The position numbers were made by a program, and so were the translations under genes. From Mesorhizobium qingshengii (lineage in GTDB: Bacteria; Pseudomonadota; Alphaproteobacteria; Rhizobiales; Rhizobiaceae), in contig NZ_JAPFQA010000007.1 in NCBI RefSeq assembly GCF_027563465.1, positions 186,001 to 250,000 on the forward strand: 64,000 nucleotides of DNA, given 5' to 3'. The notes under the pieces were generated by a model. That model was given only the letters and a program-made list of their open reading frames with translations, did no database searches and had not been told where the DNA came from. How positions within the stretch are numbered: the stretch's first letter is position 1; each line of letters starts with the position of its first letter. This document shows, piece after piece, positions 49,412 through 58,979 of the stretch.

Positions 49412-51615
49412 CACGCCTTGCCGATCCGCACCAGCCAGGCGTCCTCGTCGATCACCTCGATGCCGAGCTCGCTGGCAAGCTTGAGCTTGGAGCCGGCGCC
49501 CGGCCCGGCCACGACAAGATCGGTCTTCGCCGAAACCGACCCAGCGACCTTGGCGCCGAGACGTTCGGCCATCGCCTTGGCTTCGGAGCGCGTCATCTTT
49601 TCCAGCGAGCCCGTGAACACGATTGTCTTGCCGGCGACCACGCTGTCAGCCGAGACGTTCACGATGTACGGCTTCGGCTTGACCTGCGCGAGCAGCGCCT
49701 CGAGCACATCATCGTTGCGTTCGTTGCCGAAGAAATCGCGCAGCGCGCCGATCACCGTGTCGCCGATGCCGTTGACCGATGGGAAAACGGTGTGTGGATC
49801 GGCTGCTGCCGCTGTCTCCTTGCCAACACGGATCAACTCTTCGATGGTCGAAAAGGTTCGGGCAAGCACGGCGGCCGTCGTTTCGCCGATATGGCGGATG
49901 CCCAGCGCGAAGATGAAACGATCGAGTTCGGGCTCGCGGCGAGAGTCGATGGCGGCGAAGAGCTTGTCGAGGCCTTCGTAGTTGCGTTCCTCGACACTGC
50001 GCACATTCTTGCGCGTCTTGCCCGAGGTGGCCTCGCGCTGCCTGGCCTGCTCCTCACGCCGCTCGGCCAGCGCCTTGGTGACGGCGGGGCGACGATCCCT
50101 GAGCGTGAAGATATCGGCAGCTGTCTTGATCAGTCCGGCATTGAAGAAGAGATCGATGTTCTCGGCGCCCAGGCCTTCGATATCCATGGCGCCGCGCGAC
50201 ACGAAATGGCGCAGTCCTTCCACGGCCTGCGCCGGGCAGATCAGTTCGCCGGTACAGCGTCGGCGCGAATCTTCCTTGCCGGTCTTCTCGTTGATCTCGC
50301 GCGTCGCGGGCGAGCCACAGATCGGACAGGTGTGCGGGAATTCGTAGGGCATGGCGCCAGGTGGACGCCGGTCGATGACGACGCTGACGATCTGCGGAAT
50401 GACGTCCCCTGCCCGCTGGATCACGACCGTGTCGCCGACGCGCACGTCAATGCCGTCGCGGATCGGCTGGCCGGTGCTGTCCAGACCCTTGATATAGTCT
50501 TCGTTGTGAAGCGTGACATTTTCGACCACGACGCCGCCGACCGTGACAGGTGCAAGCCGCGCAACCGGTGCCAGCGTGCCGGTGCGGCCGACCTGGATGT
50601 CGATCTTCTGCACGATCGTCATCGCCTGTTCGGCCGGGAATTTGTGCGCGACGGCCCAGCGCGGTTCGCCGGTGACAAAACCCCATCTGCGCTGCAGCTC
50701 CAGCTGGTCGACCTTGTAGACGACGCCATCGATGTCATAGCCCAGCGACGAGCGCTGTTCCTCGATCCGATGATAGTGCTCGATCAGCTCGTCGGCCGAC
50801 TTCGCCCGCACCATCAGCGGACTGATCTTGAACCCCCAATCGGCGAATCTCTGCACCGATTCATATTGGGTCGGAGCGGGGTCCTCCGTTGTATAGCCCC
50901 AGGCATAGGCAAAGAATTTGAGGTTGCGGCTGGCGGTGACGGATGGATCCTTCTGCCGCAGCGACCCTGCCGCCGTGTTGCGCGGATTGACGTAATCCTG
51001 ACCGCCGGCCGCCGCCGACCGTTCCTTCAGCGCCTCGAATTCCGCGTAGGTCATGTAGACCTCGCCGCGTATCTCGATGACCTCCGGCCAGCCCGAGCCC
51101 TTCAAGGTCTTGGGGATGTCGGCGATGGTCCTGAGATTGGCGGTGATGTCCTCGCCGACCGTGCCGTCGCCGCGCGTTGCACCCTGCACGAACACGCCGC
51201 CTTCATAACGCAGCGAAGCCGACAGCCCGTCGATCTTCGGCTCGGCCGTGAAGGCGATGTCGAGATCCTTGTCGCGATCGAAGAATCGCCGGCCACGTTC
51301 GATGAAGTCCGCGACATCCTCATCGGTATAGGCCTTGGCGAGGCTGAGCATCGGCACCGCATGGCGCACCTTGGCAAAGCCTTCCGCCGGCGCTGCACCG
51401 ACCCTGCGCGATGGCGAATCCTCGCGCACGAGCGCGGGGAAGCGCTGTTCGATGGCGAGGTTGCGCCGCGTCAGCGCATCATATTCCGCGTCGGTGATAA
51501 CAGGCGCGTCCTCGGTATGGTAGTGCCGGTCGTGCTCGGCGATCTCCTCCGCCAGGCGCTTCAGCTCGGCTTCGGCCTCGCTTTCCGTCAGGGCATCGAC
51601 TGGTTTTTCCGACAT
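49411..51615 (-). CDS. ligA: NAD-dependent DNA ligase
   Basis: The 734-residue protein shows the adenylation motif EPKIDGLSASLRYEGG with the active Lys, GDGTVGEDIT, EIRGEVYMTYAEFE, HKFPAEQAMTIV, a four-Cys zinc finger (CPICGSP ... CTGELICPAQ), a helix-hairpin-helix region and a C-terminal BRCT domain (GKTIVFTGSLEKMTRSEAKA). It seals nicks during replication and repair. Start at the ATG of MSEKPVD; the open frame to 51690 covers an intergenic repeat. Confidence 0.95.
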   Translation of the reverse strand: MSEKPVDALTESEAEAELKRLAEEIAEHDRHYHTEDAPVITDAEYDALTRRNLAIEQRFPALVREDSPSRRVGAAPAEGFAKVRHAVPMLSLAKAYTDEDVADFIERGRRFFDRDKDLDIAFTAEPKIDGLSASLRYEGGVFVQGATRGDGTVGEDITANLRTIADIPKTLKGSGWPEVIEIRGEVYMTYAEFEALKERSAAAGGQDYVNPRNTAAGSLRQKDPSVTASRNLKFFAYAWGYTTEDPAPTQYESVQRFADWGFKISPLMVRAKSADELIEHYHRIEEQRSSLGYDIDGVVYKVDQLELQRRWGFVTGEPRWAVAHKFPAEQAMTIVQKIDIQVGRTGTLAPVARLAPVTVGGVVVENVTLHNEDYIKGLDSTGQPIRDGIDVRVGDTVVIQRAGDVIPQIVSVVIDRRPPGAMPYEFPHTCPICGSPATREINEKTGKEDSRRRCTGELICPAQAVEGLRHFVSRGAMDIEGLGAENIDLFFNAGLIKTAADIFTLRDRRPAVTKALAERREEQARQREATSGKTRKNVRSVEERNYEGLDKLFAAIDSRREPELDRFIFALGIRHIGETTAAVLARTFSTIEELIRVGKETAAAADPHTVFPSVNGIGDTVIGALRDFFGNERNDDVLEALLAQVKPKPYIVNVSADSVVAGKTIVFTGSLEKMTRSEAKAMAERLGAKVAGSVSAKTDLVVAGPGAGSKLKLASELGIEVIDEDAWLVRIGKA

Positions 51616-51636
51616 GGTTTCAGACCCGGCTCCCAG

Positions 51637-51682
51637 TGCATGTCGCCCAAAAGTGGCTCCGGTTTTGGGAGAACGACATGCA
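51637..51682. repeat. GCATG-family palindromic repeat
   Basis: Arms TGCATGTCG and CGACATGCA enclose CCCAAAAGTGGCTCCGGTTTTGGG. It is almost the reverse complement of the copy at 54469-54515. It lies in the 257-base recN-ligA gap 22 bases before the ligA start; no gene is visible in the rest of the gap. Confidence 0.8.
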
Positions 51683-51872
51683 AAAAACAAAGACCCAAAG
51701 CGCGTCGCCCGAATCCGTTCAGACGCGGCGCACTTTGGTGGTCCGCGACCATAGATCAGCTTTCGGATTCAAGGGAGCCAAATTCTGATAAAACCGCGCT
51801 GAAACAGCAGGATGGCGCCACAAGCTGACTCTGTGCCAAAGCCCGGATCATGCCAGCCAGGCGATCACGCGC

Positions 51873-53546
51873 TCAGGAAGCCGCCGTGTTCTCGCGCAGC
51901 AGGCGCTCGGCCGCGGCGCGCGCCTCGTCGGTGATGGTGGCACCAGCCAGCATGCGCGCGATCTCTTCCTGCCGCGCCGGCCGATCCATCTCGGCAATGC
52001 CGGTCGCGACGCGATCGGCGCTGCCCGACTTGGAGATCAGGAAATGCGTCGCCGCGCGCGCCGCCACTTGTGGCGCGTGGGTCACCGAAAGCACCTGGAC
52101 GCGCTTCGACAATCGCGCCAGCCGCTGGCCGATGGCGTCCGCGACGGCGCCGCCCACGCCGGTGTCGATTTCATCGAACACCAGCGTCGGGGCCGAGCCA
52201 CGATCGGCCAGCGCCACTTTCAGCGCCAAAAGGAAGCGCGAGAGCTCGCCGCCCGACGCCACCTTCATCATCGGCCCGGGCCGTGTGCCGGGATTGGTGC
52301 GCACCCAGAACTCGATCTGGTCGATGCCCTCTTCCATGCGGCTCTCGGCCTCGGTCTTCATCTCGACGATGAAGGCGGCGCGCTCGAGTTTCAGCGCTGG
52401 CAGTTCGGCCATCACGGCCTTGGTTAGGCCGACCGCGGCGGCGTGCCGCAGCGAGGACAGCCGCGCGGCGGCAATGTCGTAGGTCTCGCGCGCCGCGGCG
52501 GCCTGCTTCTCCAGCCCGTGCAGGCGCTCCTCGCCGGCATCGAGATCGGCGAGATCGGCAGACATGCTATCGCGCAACTGCGCCAGGTCATCGACGGCGA
52601 CGCTGTGCTTGCGGGATGCAGCGCGCAATGAAAACAGCCGCTCCTCGGCCTTCTCCAGCCGCTGCGGATCATATTCGGCGGCGCGCAGTGCTGCCTCGAC
52701 GCCCGATTGCGCCGCGTCGAGCGACAGCATCGCCTCGTCGAGCGACTTGACCACGTCGTCGAGCAGGCCGGGCGCTTCCGTCACCTTGCGTTGCAGCCGG
52801 CGCAGCAGGCTCGCCAGTTGCGGCAGGGGCGAGGACGGGCCGGAAAGCACATCCTGCGCATCATGGATTTCCGATGCGATCTTCTCGGCCCGCATCATCG
52901 ACGCGCGCACCTCGGCAAGATCGGTCTCCTCACCCGGCTGCGGGTCGAGCTTTGTCAGCTCCGCGACCGCCGCGCGCAGATAGTCGGCCTCGCGCGCTGC
53001 TGCCGCCACCTTGGCGCGATGTCGGGAAAGCTCCTGCTCGCAGCCGCGCCAGTGCCGCCATGCCTCGCCGGTTGAACGAACGGCGCCGAGATGGCCGCCA
53101 AAAGCATCGAGCACCTCGCGATGGGCGCCGGGATCGACCAGGGCGCGTTCATCGTGCTGGCCGTGGATTTCGACCAGCGCGCGTCCGACATCGCGCATCA
53201 AGGTCACGCTGGATGGCTGATCATTGACGAAGACGCGGGTGCGGCCATCGGCCGTCTGCAGCCGGCGCAGGATGATGTCGCCGTCATCGTCGATCGCGTT
53301 GTCGGCAAGCAGGGCTCGGGCGGGATGATTGCGCGGCACGTCGAAAACGGCAATGACCTGGCCTTGCGCCGCGCCATGGCGAACCAGCGAGGCATCGCCG
53401 CGCGCGCCGAGCGCCAGCGACAAGGCATCGAGCAGGATGGATTTGCCGGCACCGGTTTCGCCGGTCAGCACCGAAAGACCGGGCGCAAAATCAATGTCCA
53501 GCTTCTCGATCAGGACGATATCGCGGATCGACAGTCTGGAAAGCAT
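51873..53546 (-). CDS. recN: DNA repair ATPase RecN
   Basis: The 557-residue SMC-like protein has Walker A in GLSVLTGETGAGKSILLDAL near residues 24-43, a central coiled coil (about residues 150-370), the ABC signature VASGGELSRFLLALKV and Walker B LVFDEIDTGVGG, followed by VLSVTHAPQVAA. It acts in double-strand break repair. It starts 13 bases after bamD with no room for its own promoter, and no SOS box is evident. Confidence 0.94.
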   Translation of the reverse strand: MLSRLSIRDIVLIEKLDIDFAPGLSVLTGETGAGKSILLDALSLALGARGDASLVRHGAAQGQVIAVFDVPRNHPARALLADNAIDDDGDIILRRLQTADGRTRVFVNDQPSSVTLMRDVGRALVEIHGQHDERALVDPGAHREVLDAFGGHLGAVRSTGEAWRHWRGCEQELSRHRAKVAAAAREADYLRAAVAELTKLDPQPGEETDLAEVRASMMRAEKIASEIHDAQDVLSGPSSPLPQLASLLRRLQRKVTEAPGLLDDVVKSLDEAMLSLDAAQSGVEAALRAAEYDPQRLEKAEERLFSLRAASRKHSVAVDDLAQLRDSMSADLADLDAGEERLHGLEKQAAAARETYDIAAARLSSLRHAAAVGLTKAVMAELPALKLERAAFIVEMKTEAESRMEEGIDQIEFWVRTNPGTRPGPMMKVASGGELSRFLLALKVALADRGSAPTLVFDEIDTGVGGAVADAIGQRLARLSKRVQVLSVTHAPQVAARAATHFLISKSGSADRVATGIAEMDRPARQEEIARMLAGATITDEARAAAERLLRENTAAS

Positions 53547-53559
53547 CTCTACGCCTGCT

Positions 53560-54429
53560 TCAGGCGCCGGTGATCAGCTTCCCGGCCTTGGAAATCCACG
53601 ACCCGGCATTCTCGCGTGGCGCAAGCCCATTGCTCTGCAGCAGCTTGTAGGAATCCTTGTACCACGGGCTGTCGGGGTAGTTGGTGCCGAGCACGGCGGC
53701 GGCGGTCTGCGCCTCCGAGGTCAGCCCCATCGCGTAATAGCTTTCGGTCAGGCGAGCCAGCGCTTCCTCGACATGGCGCGTGTTGGAATAGTTCTCCACC
53801 ACGGTGCGGAAGCGCTTGACCGCGGCGATGTATTCGCGGCGCTCGAGATAGTAGCGGCCGATCTGCATTTCCTTGCCGGCCAACTGATCGTTGGCGAAGC
53901 GGATCTTTTCCTTGGCGTCGTCGACATATTCCGATGTCGGCCAGCGCGTCACCAGATCCTGCATTGTCTGCATGGTCAGGCGCGCTTCCTTCTGGTCCTG
54001 CGTCACGTCCTTGATCTGGCGATAATAGCTCAGGCCGATGATGTATTGCGCATAGGCGGCATCATCGGTCGACGGGTAGAGCGTGAGATAGCGCTTGGCC
54101 GCACCGATAGCCTCATCGTAGTTGCCCTGGCGATAATCGGCGAAGGCCCCCATCACCATCGATTTGCGAGCGAATTCCGAATAGGGATGCTGGCGGTCGA
54201 CCGCGTCGAACTTGCGGCTCGCCTCTTGCAGGCGCCCGGCATTCAGATTGGCGAGGCCCTGATTGTAGAGAACATCGGCCGGTTCGGTCTGGTCGACATA
54301 GGTCGACAGGTCGATATCTTTCTCCGACGACATGCAGGCCGACAGGAAGAGCGATGGAACAACCACCGAAAGCGCCAGCAAAACAGCCCGCCGCGGTGCT
54401 TTCGATTGACCAACTCGCTTGAAGAACAT
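53560..54429 (-). CDS. bamD: Outer-membrane assembly lipoprotein BamD
   Basis: The 289-residue protein has a lipoprotein signal ending in the lipobox SLFLSAC, then five TPR repeats, for example DVLYNQGLANLNAGRLQEAS, AFADYRQGNYDEAIGAAKRY and AKEKIRFANDQLAGKEMQIG. It belongs to the BAM complex that inserts barrel proteins. The ATG at 54429 (MFFKRVGQSK) is used; the longer frame covers a repeat. It heads a bamD-recN pair. Confidence 0.94.
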   Translation of the reverse strand: MFFKRVGQSKAPRRAVLLALSVVVPSLFLSACMSSEKDIDLSTYVDQTEPADVLYNQGLANLNAGRLQEASRKFDAVDRQHPYSEFARKSMVMGAFADYRQGNYDEAIGAAKRYLTLYPSTDDAAYAQYIIGLSYYRQIKDVTQDQKEARLTMQTMQDLVTRWPTSEYVDDAKEKIRFANDQLAGKEMQIGRYYLERREYIAAVKRFRTVVENYSNTRHVEEALARLTESYYAMGLTSEAQTAAAVLGTNYPDSPWYKDSYKLLQSNGLAPRENAGSWISKAGKLITGA

Positions 54430-54468
54430 GATTGGATTCCGCCCTTTCGGCGTTACTTTGATGCGCTT

Positions 54469-54515
54469 TGCATGTCGTTGTCCCAAAACCGGCTCCCACT
54501 TTCGGGCGACATGCA
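54469..54515. repeat. GCATG-family palindromic repeat, opposite orientation
   Basis: Arms TGCATGTCG and CGACATGCA around a core with CCCAAAACCGGCTCCCACTTTCGGG. It lies upstream of bamD in the 263-base gap to lpxC; the rest of that gap shows no gene. Confidence 0.8.
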
Positions 54516-54692
54516 CCAGTCAACGGCAGCAGCCATAAACCATAATCGCCTTACCCGGCAACGCTATCTCCGGCCAATCGCACATTTTTGTGGCGGTCGG
54601 ACGCAGCTTGAACATCCATGCTGTTTCGCTGGCGGGTGGTGCATTCATGCAACACTCGCTCCACGCCGTGGGATCCGGAAAAATCTGGAAAA

Positions 54693-55643
54693 TCAGATCA
54701 TCCAGGGCGCATAGAGGGGCGCGTTGACGGCATTCATCTCGGCCGCGCGGCCACGCTCGCGGCGCGTCGTCTCGACGATCTCGAACGCCGCACGGTCCGA
54801 GAGCAGACGGCGCAATGCGGCGGCATTCAACCTGTGGCCGCCGCGATAGGAGCGGAAGCAGCCGATGAAGCGGGCGCCGGCCAGCGCCAGGTCGCCCATG
54901 GCGTCAAGCGTCTTGTGGCGCACGAATTCGTTGGGATATCGCAAGCCTCCCATGTTGATGACGCGGTTGTCGTCACCGATCACCAGCGAGTTCTCGAGTG
55001 ATGAGCCGAGCGCGTAGCCGGCGGCCCACAACCGCTCGACGTCCTTCATGAAGCCGAAGGTACGGGCGCGCGCGATGTCGCGGCGGAAGATATCGGCATT
55101 GAGGTCGGAAGCGAACAGCTGACGGCCGATTGCCGGGCTTTCGAAGTCGATCTCGATCTCGAAGCGGGTGCCGTCATAGGGCCTGAATTCCGCCCAGGAG
55201 GCGCCGTTCTCGATGCGGACCGGCTTCATGACCCTGATGTAGCGCCGCTTGATCGGCAGCGTCTCAACCCCGGCCTGGTCGACGGCCTCGACAAACGCCA
55301 TGGCGCTGCCATCCAGGATGGGAACCTCGTGGCCATCGATCTCGATGGCGACATTGTCGATGCCAAGCCCGAACAGCGCGGCCATGATGTGCTCGACCGT
55401 GGCGATGTGCTCGCCGGCGGGATCGCCAAGCATGGTGCACAGGTCGGTGGCGCCGACCTCGGAGACCAGGGCGCGGAACTCGCGGCCCTGTTCGCCACCC
55501 CTGAAAAGCTGGAAAACGATGCCGGTGTCGGCATCCGCCGGCACGAAGCTGATGGAAACTTCCTTGCCGCTGTGGACGCCGGTGCCGGTAAGCGACGCGC
55601 GCGTCTTCAATGTCGTCTGATAGTCGTGCAAGACAATCCCCAT
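54693..55643 (-). CDS. lpxC: UDP-3-O-acyl-N-acetylglucosamine deacetylase
   Basis: The 316-residue zinc enzyme has TLKTRASLTGTGVHSGKEVS, the metal/active-site ATVEHIMAALFGLGIDN, EIDGHEVPILDGSAMAFV and the second zinc motif EFVRHKTLDAMGDLALAG. It catalyses the committed step of lipid A synthesis in the cytoplasm. Length is normal. The gene is separated from ftsZ by a strong hairpin, so it probably has its own promoter in the 282-base gap. Confidence 0.96.
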   Translation of the reverse strand: MGIVLHDYQTTLKTRASLTGTGVHSGKEVSISFVPADADTGIVFQLFRGGEQGREFRALVSEVGATDLCTMLGDPAGEHIATVEHIMAALFGLGIDNVAIEIDGHEVPILDGSAMAFVEAVDQAGVETLPIKRRYIRVMKPVRIENGASWAEFRPYDGTRFEIEIDFESPAIGRQLFASDLNADIFRRDIARARTFGFMKDVERLWAAGYALGSSLENSLVIGDDNRVINMGGLRYPNEFVRHKTLDAMGDLALAGARFIGCFRSYRGGHRLNAAALRRLLSDRAAFEIVETTRRERGRAAEMNAVNAPLYAPWMI

Positions 55644-55866
55644 AAGCCCGTAATGCCTAGGTCCGCTTCTCCAGCCCGAGGGCGCGGCTCTTGTTTGAAA
55701 TCGGCAGGCAGGGCTACTTCCCCCGAAATCCCGGCAAACCGACTATGGTAGGCAGCGAAGATAGTGTCCCGGGAGGGAGACTCCAAATCACGGTTTCTTA
55801 CCCTTTGTAACCGCGAGCTGGAACATGTACGGCTTTATAACTAATTGAAATTACATCATTTTAAAC

Positions 55867-55902
55867 GTTAACAGGCAAGCAATTCCTTGCTTGCCTGTTA
55901 AC
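55867..55902 (-). terminator. Strong terminator hairpin after ftsZ
   Basis: Two perfect 16-base arms, GTTAACAGGCAAGCAA and TTGCTTGCCTGTTAAC, enclose the loop TTCC. The hairpin begins 24 bases after the ftsZ stop. On the minus strand it is followed by GTTTAAAATG, a weak T-run, so it may stabilise the message as well as end it. The DNA around it is AT-rich. Confidence 0.75.
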
Positions 55903-55925
55903 AATTGTTACAACCCGTTTACCAA

Positions 55926-57605
55926 TCAGTTGGCCTGGCGGCGCAGGAACGCCGGAATCTCCAGCTGATCGTCGTCCTGAGTCGCCCTGGTCTGCGGCGT
56001 CAGGCGGCCCTGGTCGTCCAGTTGGCCGCGGCGCGGTGCGTAGAGCTGCGCGTCCTGGCTGGCGAGACGGCGCACTTCGGGTGCGGCCTGGCGCAGCTTG
56101 GGTTCACGCGGCTGCGCCGGCTGCAGCCTTGCAGGCTCTTCTTCGCGGCGGGTCAGGCCGTTGGTCAGGCGCTTCAGCAGGCCCATCGGTCCGCTGTTGT
56201 TCTCATGGTCGGCCGGACGGCTCTTGGCATCCACCTCGGCCTTCACGACGGGCGGGAAGTCCTCGACGCGAGGCATCCGCTGCGGTGCCATCGCAACCGG
56301 CTGCGGGGCTTCGCGCTGCAGCATTTCACGCGGCTGCGGAGCCGGCTGCATCATCTGCTGGACCACCGGCTGCGGCTGTGCGGGCGGCGCCTGGAAGATC
56401 TTGCTCTGCGGGCGGAAATCGTCCGCCTGGGCGACGGGAGCCGGGCGGGCCTGGGCCATGGCCGCGGCATTGGCTTCGGCCAGATGGATGGCTTCGGCGA
56501 CCGGGTCGATACCGCGCGGTTCGTATGCTGCCTGCTGGACCGGCGCCGGGCGGCTTTCCACCGCGGCAACGGCCGGACGGCTGGCCGGCTTCGGCGGCGC
56601 CGTGCGGATCGAGATCGGCGCGGCGGCGATCTCAGCCGCCGACTTGTCGATGCCGGTGGCGACCACCGAGACGCGGATGACGCCTTCGAGTTCTTCGTCG
56701 AAGGTCGCGCCCAGGATGATGTTGGCGTCCTGGTCGACCTCCTCGCGGATACGGGTCGCCGCCTCGTCGACTTCGAACAGCGTCAGGTCGCGGCCGCCGG
56801 TGATCGAGATCAGCAGGCCCTTGGCGCCCTTCATCGAGGTCTCGTCGAGCAACGGGTTGGCAATCGCCGCTTCGGCGGCGGCCATCGCGCGACCCTCGCC
56901 GGATGCCTCGCCGGTGCCCATCATCGCCTTGCCCATCTCGCGCATGACCGAACGCACGTCGGCGAAGTCGAGATTGATCAGGCCTTCCTTGACCATTAGG
57001 TCGGTGATGCAGGCAACACCGGAATAGAGCACCTGGTCGGCCATGGCGAAGGCGTCGGCGAAGGTGGTCTTGTCATTGGCCAGCCGGAACAGGTTCTGGT
57101 TGGGGATGACGATCAGGGTATCGACGCATTTCTGCAGTTCCTCGATGCCCAGGTCGGCCGTCTTCATGCGGCGCTGGCCTTCGAAGTGGAACGGCTTGGT
57201 GACGACACCGACGGTGAGGATCCCCTTCTCACGGGCAGCGCGCGCCACGACCGGAGCAGCACCGGTGCCGGTGCCGCCGCCCATGCCGGCGGTGACGAAG
57301 CACATATGGGTGTTGGACAGATGATCGATGATCTCGTCGATGCACTCTTCCGCCGCCGCACGGCCGACTTCGGGTTGCGATCCGGCGCCGAGGCCCTCGG
57401 TGACATGCGCGCCGAGCTGGATAAGCCGATCGGCCTTCGACATGGTCAGCGCCTGCGCGTCGGTGTTGGCCACCACGAACTCGACACCGCGCAAGCCGGC
57501 GGTGATCATGTTGTTGACGGCATTGCCGCCGCCGCCGCCGACACCGAACACGGTGATGCGCGGCTTAAGCTCGGTGATGTCCGGCTTCTGCAGATTGATG
57601 GTCAT
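55926..57605 (-). CDS. ftsZ: Cell division protein FtsZ
   Basis: The 559-residue tubulin homologue has ITVFGVGGGGGNAVNNMI, the GTP-binding FVTAGMGGGTGTGAAPVVA and DLNFADV-like INLDFADVRSVM, then a Pro/Gln-rich linker of about 200 residues and the conserved tail LEIPAFLRRQAN that binds FtsA. The long linker is typical of Rhizobiales. It forms the Z-ring in the cytoplasm. Confidence 0.97.
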   Translation of the reverse strand: MTINLQKPDITELKPRITVFGVGGGGGNAVNNMITAGLRGVEFVVANTDAQALTMSKADRLIQLGAHVTEGLGAGSQPEVGRAAAEECIDEIIDHLSNTHMCFVTAGMGGGTGTGAAPVVARAAREKGILTVGVVTKPFHFEGQRRMKTADLGIEELQKCVDTLIVIPNQNLFRLANDKTTFADAFAMADQVLYSGVACITDLMVKEGLINLDFADVRSVMREMGKAMMGTGEASGEGRAMAAAEAAIANPLLDETSMKGAKGLLISITGGRDLTLFEVDEAATRIREEVDQDANIILGATFDEELEGVIRVSVVATGIDKSAAEIAAAPISIRTAPPKPASRPAVAAVESRPAPVQQAAYEPRGIDPVAEAIHLAEANAAAMAQARPAPVAQADDFRPQSKIFQAPPAQPQPVVQQMMQPAPQPREMLQREAPQPVAMAPQRMPRVEDFPPVVKAEVDAKSRPADHENNSGPMGLLKRLTNGLTRREEEPARLQPAQPREPKLRQAAPEVRRLASQDAQLYAPRRGQLDDQGRLTPQTRATQDDDQLEIPAFLRRQAN

Positions 57606-57671
57606 TGTCTCCGTCCTTTGCCTTTCACGCCGCTTCGCCGCCGCGGCCGCCTATGGGGCTGTCCCCGTCAA

Positions 57672-58979
57672 TTAGAAACTGTCTCTCAACCACTGACTCA
57701 TGCGATGCAGTTTTCCGCCCGTCCCGGTCATCCTGAGACCGGAAATTCCTTTCGCCGGATGGCTCTCGAAGCTCGCCATCTGCGGATAGATCAGAAGCCC
57801 CACCGCGGCCGAGAAGGCCGGCCCCTTCGCCGCTTCCGGCAGGCCAGCCACGCCGAGCGGACGGCCGATGCGTACATTGCGTCCCAGGATGCGCCGCGCC
57901 GCCTCCGGCAGGCCGGCAAGCTGGCTGGCGCCGCCGGTCAGCACGACGCGCTTGCCAACCGCATTGCCGTAGCCGGACTTGTTCAGCCGGTCGCGCAACA
58001 GTTCGAGCGTCTCGTCGATGCGGGCGCGCACGATGCGCGTCATCACCGAACGCGGGATCTGCAAAGGCACGTCACCATCGTCGCCGATCGGATGGATCGA
58101 AACCAGGTCGCGGTCGTCGGCGCTGCCCGGCAGCGCCGAACCATGCATCACTTTCAGCCGCTCGGCGGCATCGAGCGAGGTCGAAAGCCCCTTGGCCATG
58201 TCCAGCGTGACATGGTTGCCGCCGATGGCGATGGCGTCGCCATGGACGAACTTGCCTTCCGAAAACACCGAGATCGTCGTCGTGCCGCCGCCCATGTCGA
58301 TGCAGGCAGCGCCCATTTCCAGCTCGTCGTCGACCAGGGCCGCCAGCCCGCTGGCATAAGGCGTCGCCACCATGCGTTCCACCGAAAGGTGCGAACGGTT
58401 GATGGAAAGCTCCAGATTGCGCATCGGTGCCGCGTCACCCGTCAGCACATGCATGTCGACACCGAGCGCGTCGCCGACCATGCCGCGCGGATCGCGCACG
58501 CCGCGTTCGGCATCCAGCGAGAAGCCCACGGGCAGCGAATGGACCACCTCGCGCTCGGCCTTCATCGCCTGCTTTGCGCCGGCGCCAAGCACGCGCTTGA
58601 TGTCGGCCTCGTCGGCCTCGTGGCCGCCAAGGTTGATGGTGGCCGCGAAGGCTTCGCTCTTCAGCCGGCCGGCCGTCATGTTGACGATCAGCGAATCGAC
58701 CGTCAGCCCCGCCATGCGCTCGGCCGCATCGACGGCAAGACGGATGGCATGCTCGGCCCGGTCGAGATCGATGACGACGCCCGACTTCACGCCCTGCGAC
58801 TTCTGATGGCCGATGCCGATCACCTGGATGCGGTGCGAACGGCCGCGCAGCAACTTGCCGTCATCGCGCGGCTTCAGCTTCGCCACCATGCAGCAGACCT
58901 TGCTCGAACCGACATCCAGCACCGTCAGGGTGCCGGACCGGCGCGACGAGGCATCGCCATGACCGCCAAGCCAGCTCAT
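57672..58979 (-). CDS. ftsA: Cell division protein FtsA
   Basis: The 435-residue actin-like ATPase has LTVLDVGSSKVCCMVAKL (phosphate 1), ACIDMGGGTTTISVFSEGKF (phosphate 2), VVLTGGASQLAGLPE and a C-terminal amphipathic helix (KLHRMSQWLRDSF) for membrane attachment. It tethers FtsZ to the membrane. Its ATG overlaps the ftsQ stop by four bases; ftsZ follows after 66 bases. Confidence 0.96.
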   Translation of the reverse strand: MSWLGGHGDASSRRSGTLTVLDVGSSKVCCMVAKLKPRDDGKLLRGRSHRIQVIGIGHQKSQGVKSGVVIDLDRAEHAIRLAVDAAERMAGLTVDSLIVNMTAGRLKSEAFAATINLGGHEADEADIKRVLGAGAKQAMKAEREVVHSLPVGFSLDAERGVRDPRGMVGDALGVDMHVLTGDAAPMRNLELSINRSHLSVERMVATPYASGLAALVDDELEMGAACIDMGGGTTTISVFSEGKFVHGDAIAIGGNHVTLDMAKGLSTSLDAAERLKVMHGSALPGSADDRDLVSIHPIGDDGDVPLQIPRSVMTRIVRARIDETLELLRDRLNKSGYGNAVGKRVVLTGGASQLAGLPEAARRILGRNVRIGRPLGVAGLPEAAKGPAFSAAVGLLIYPQMASFESHPAKGISGLRMTGTGGKLHRMSQWLRDSF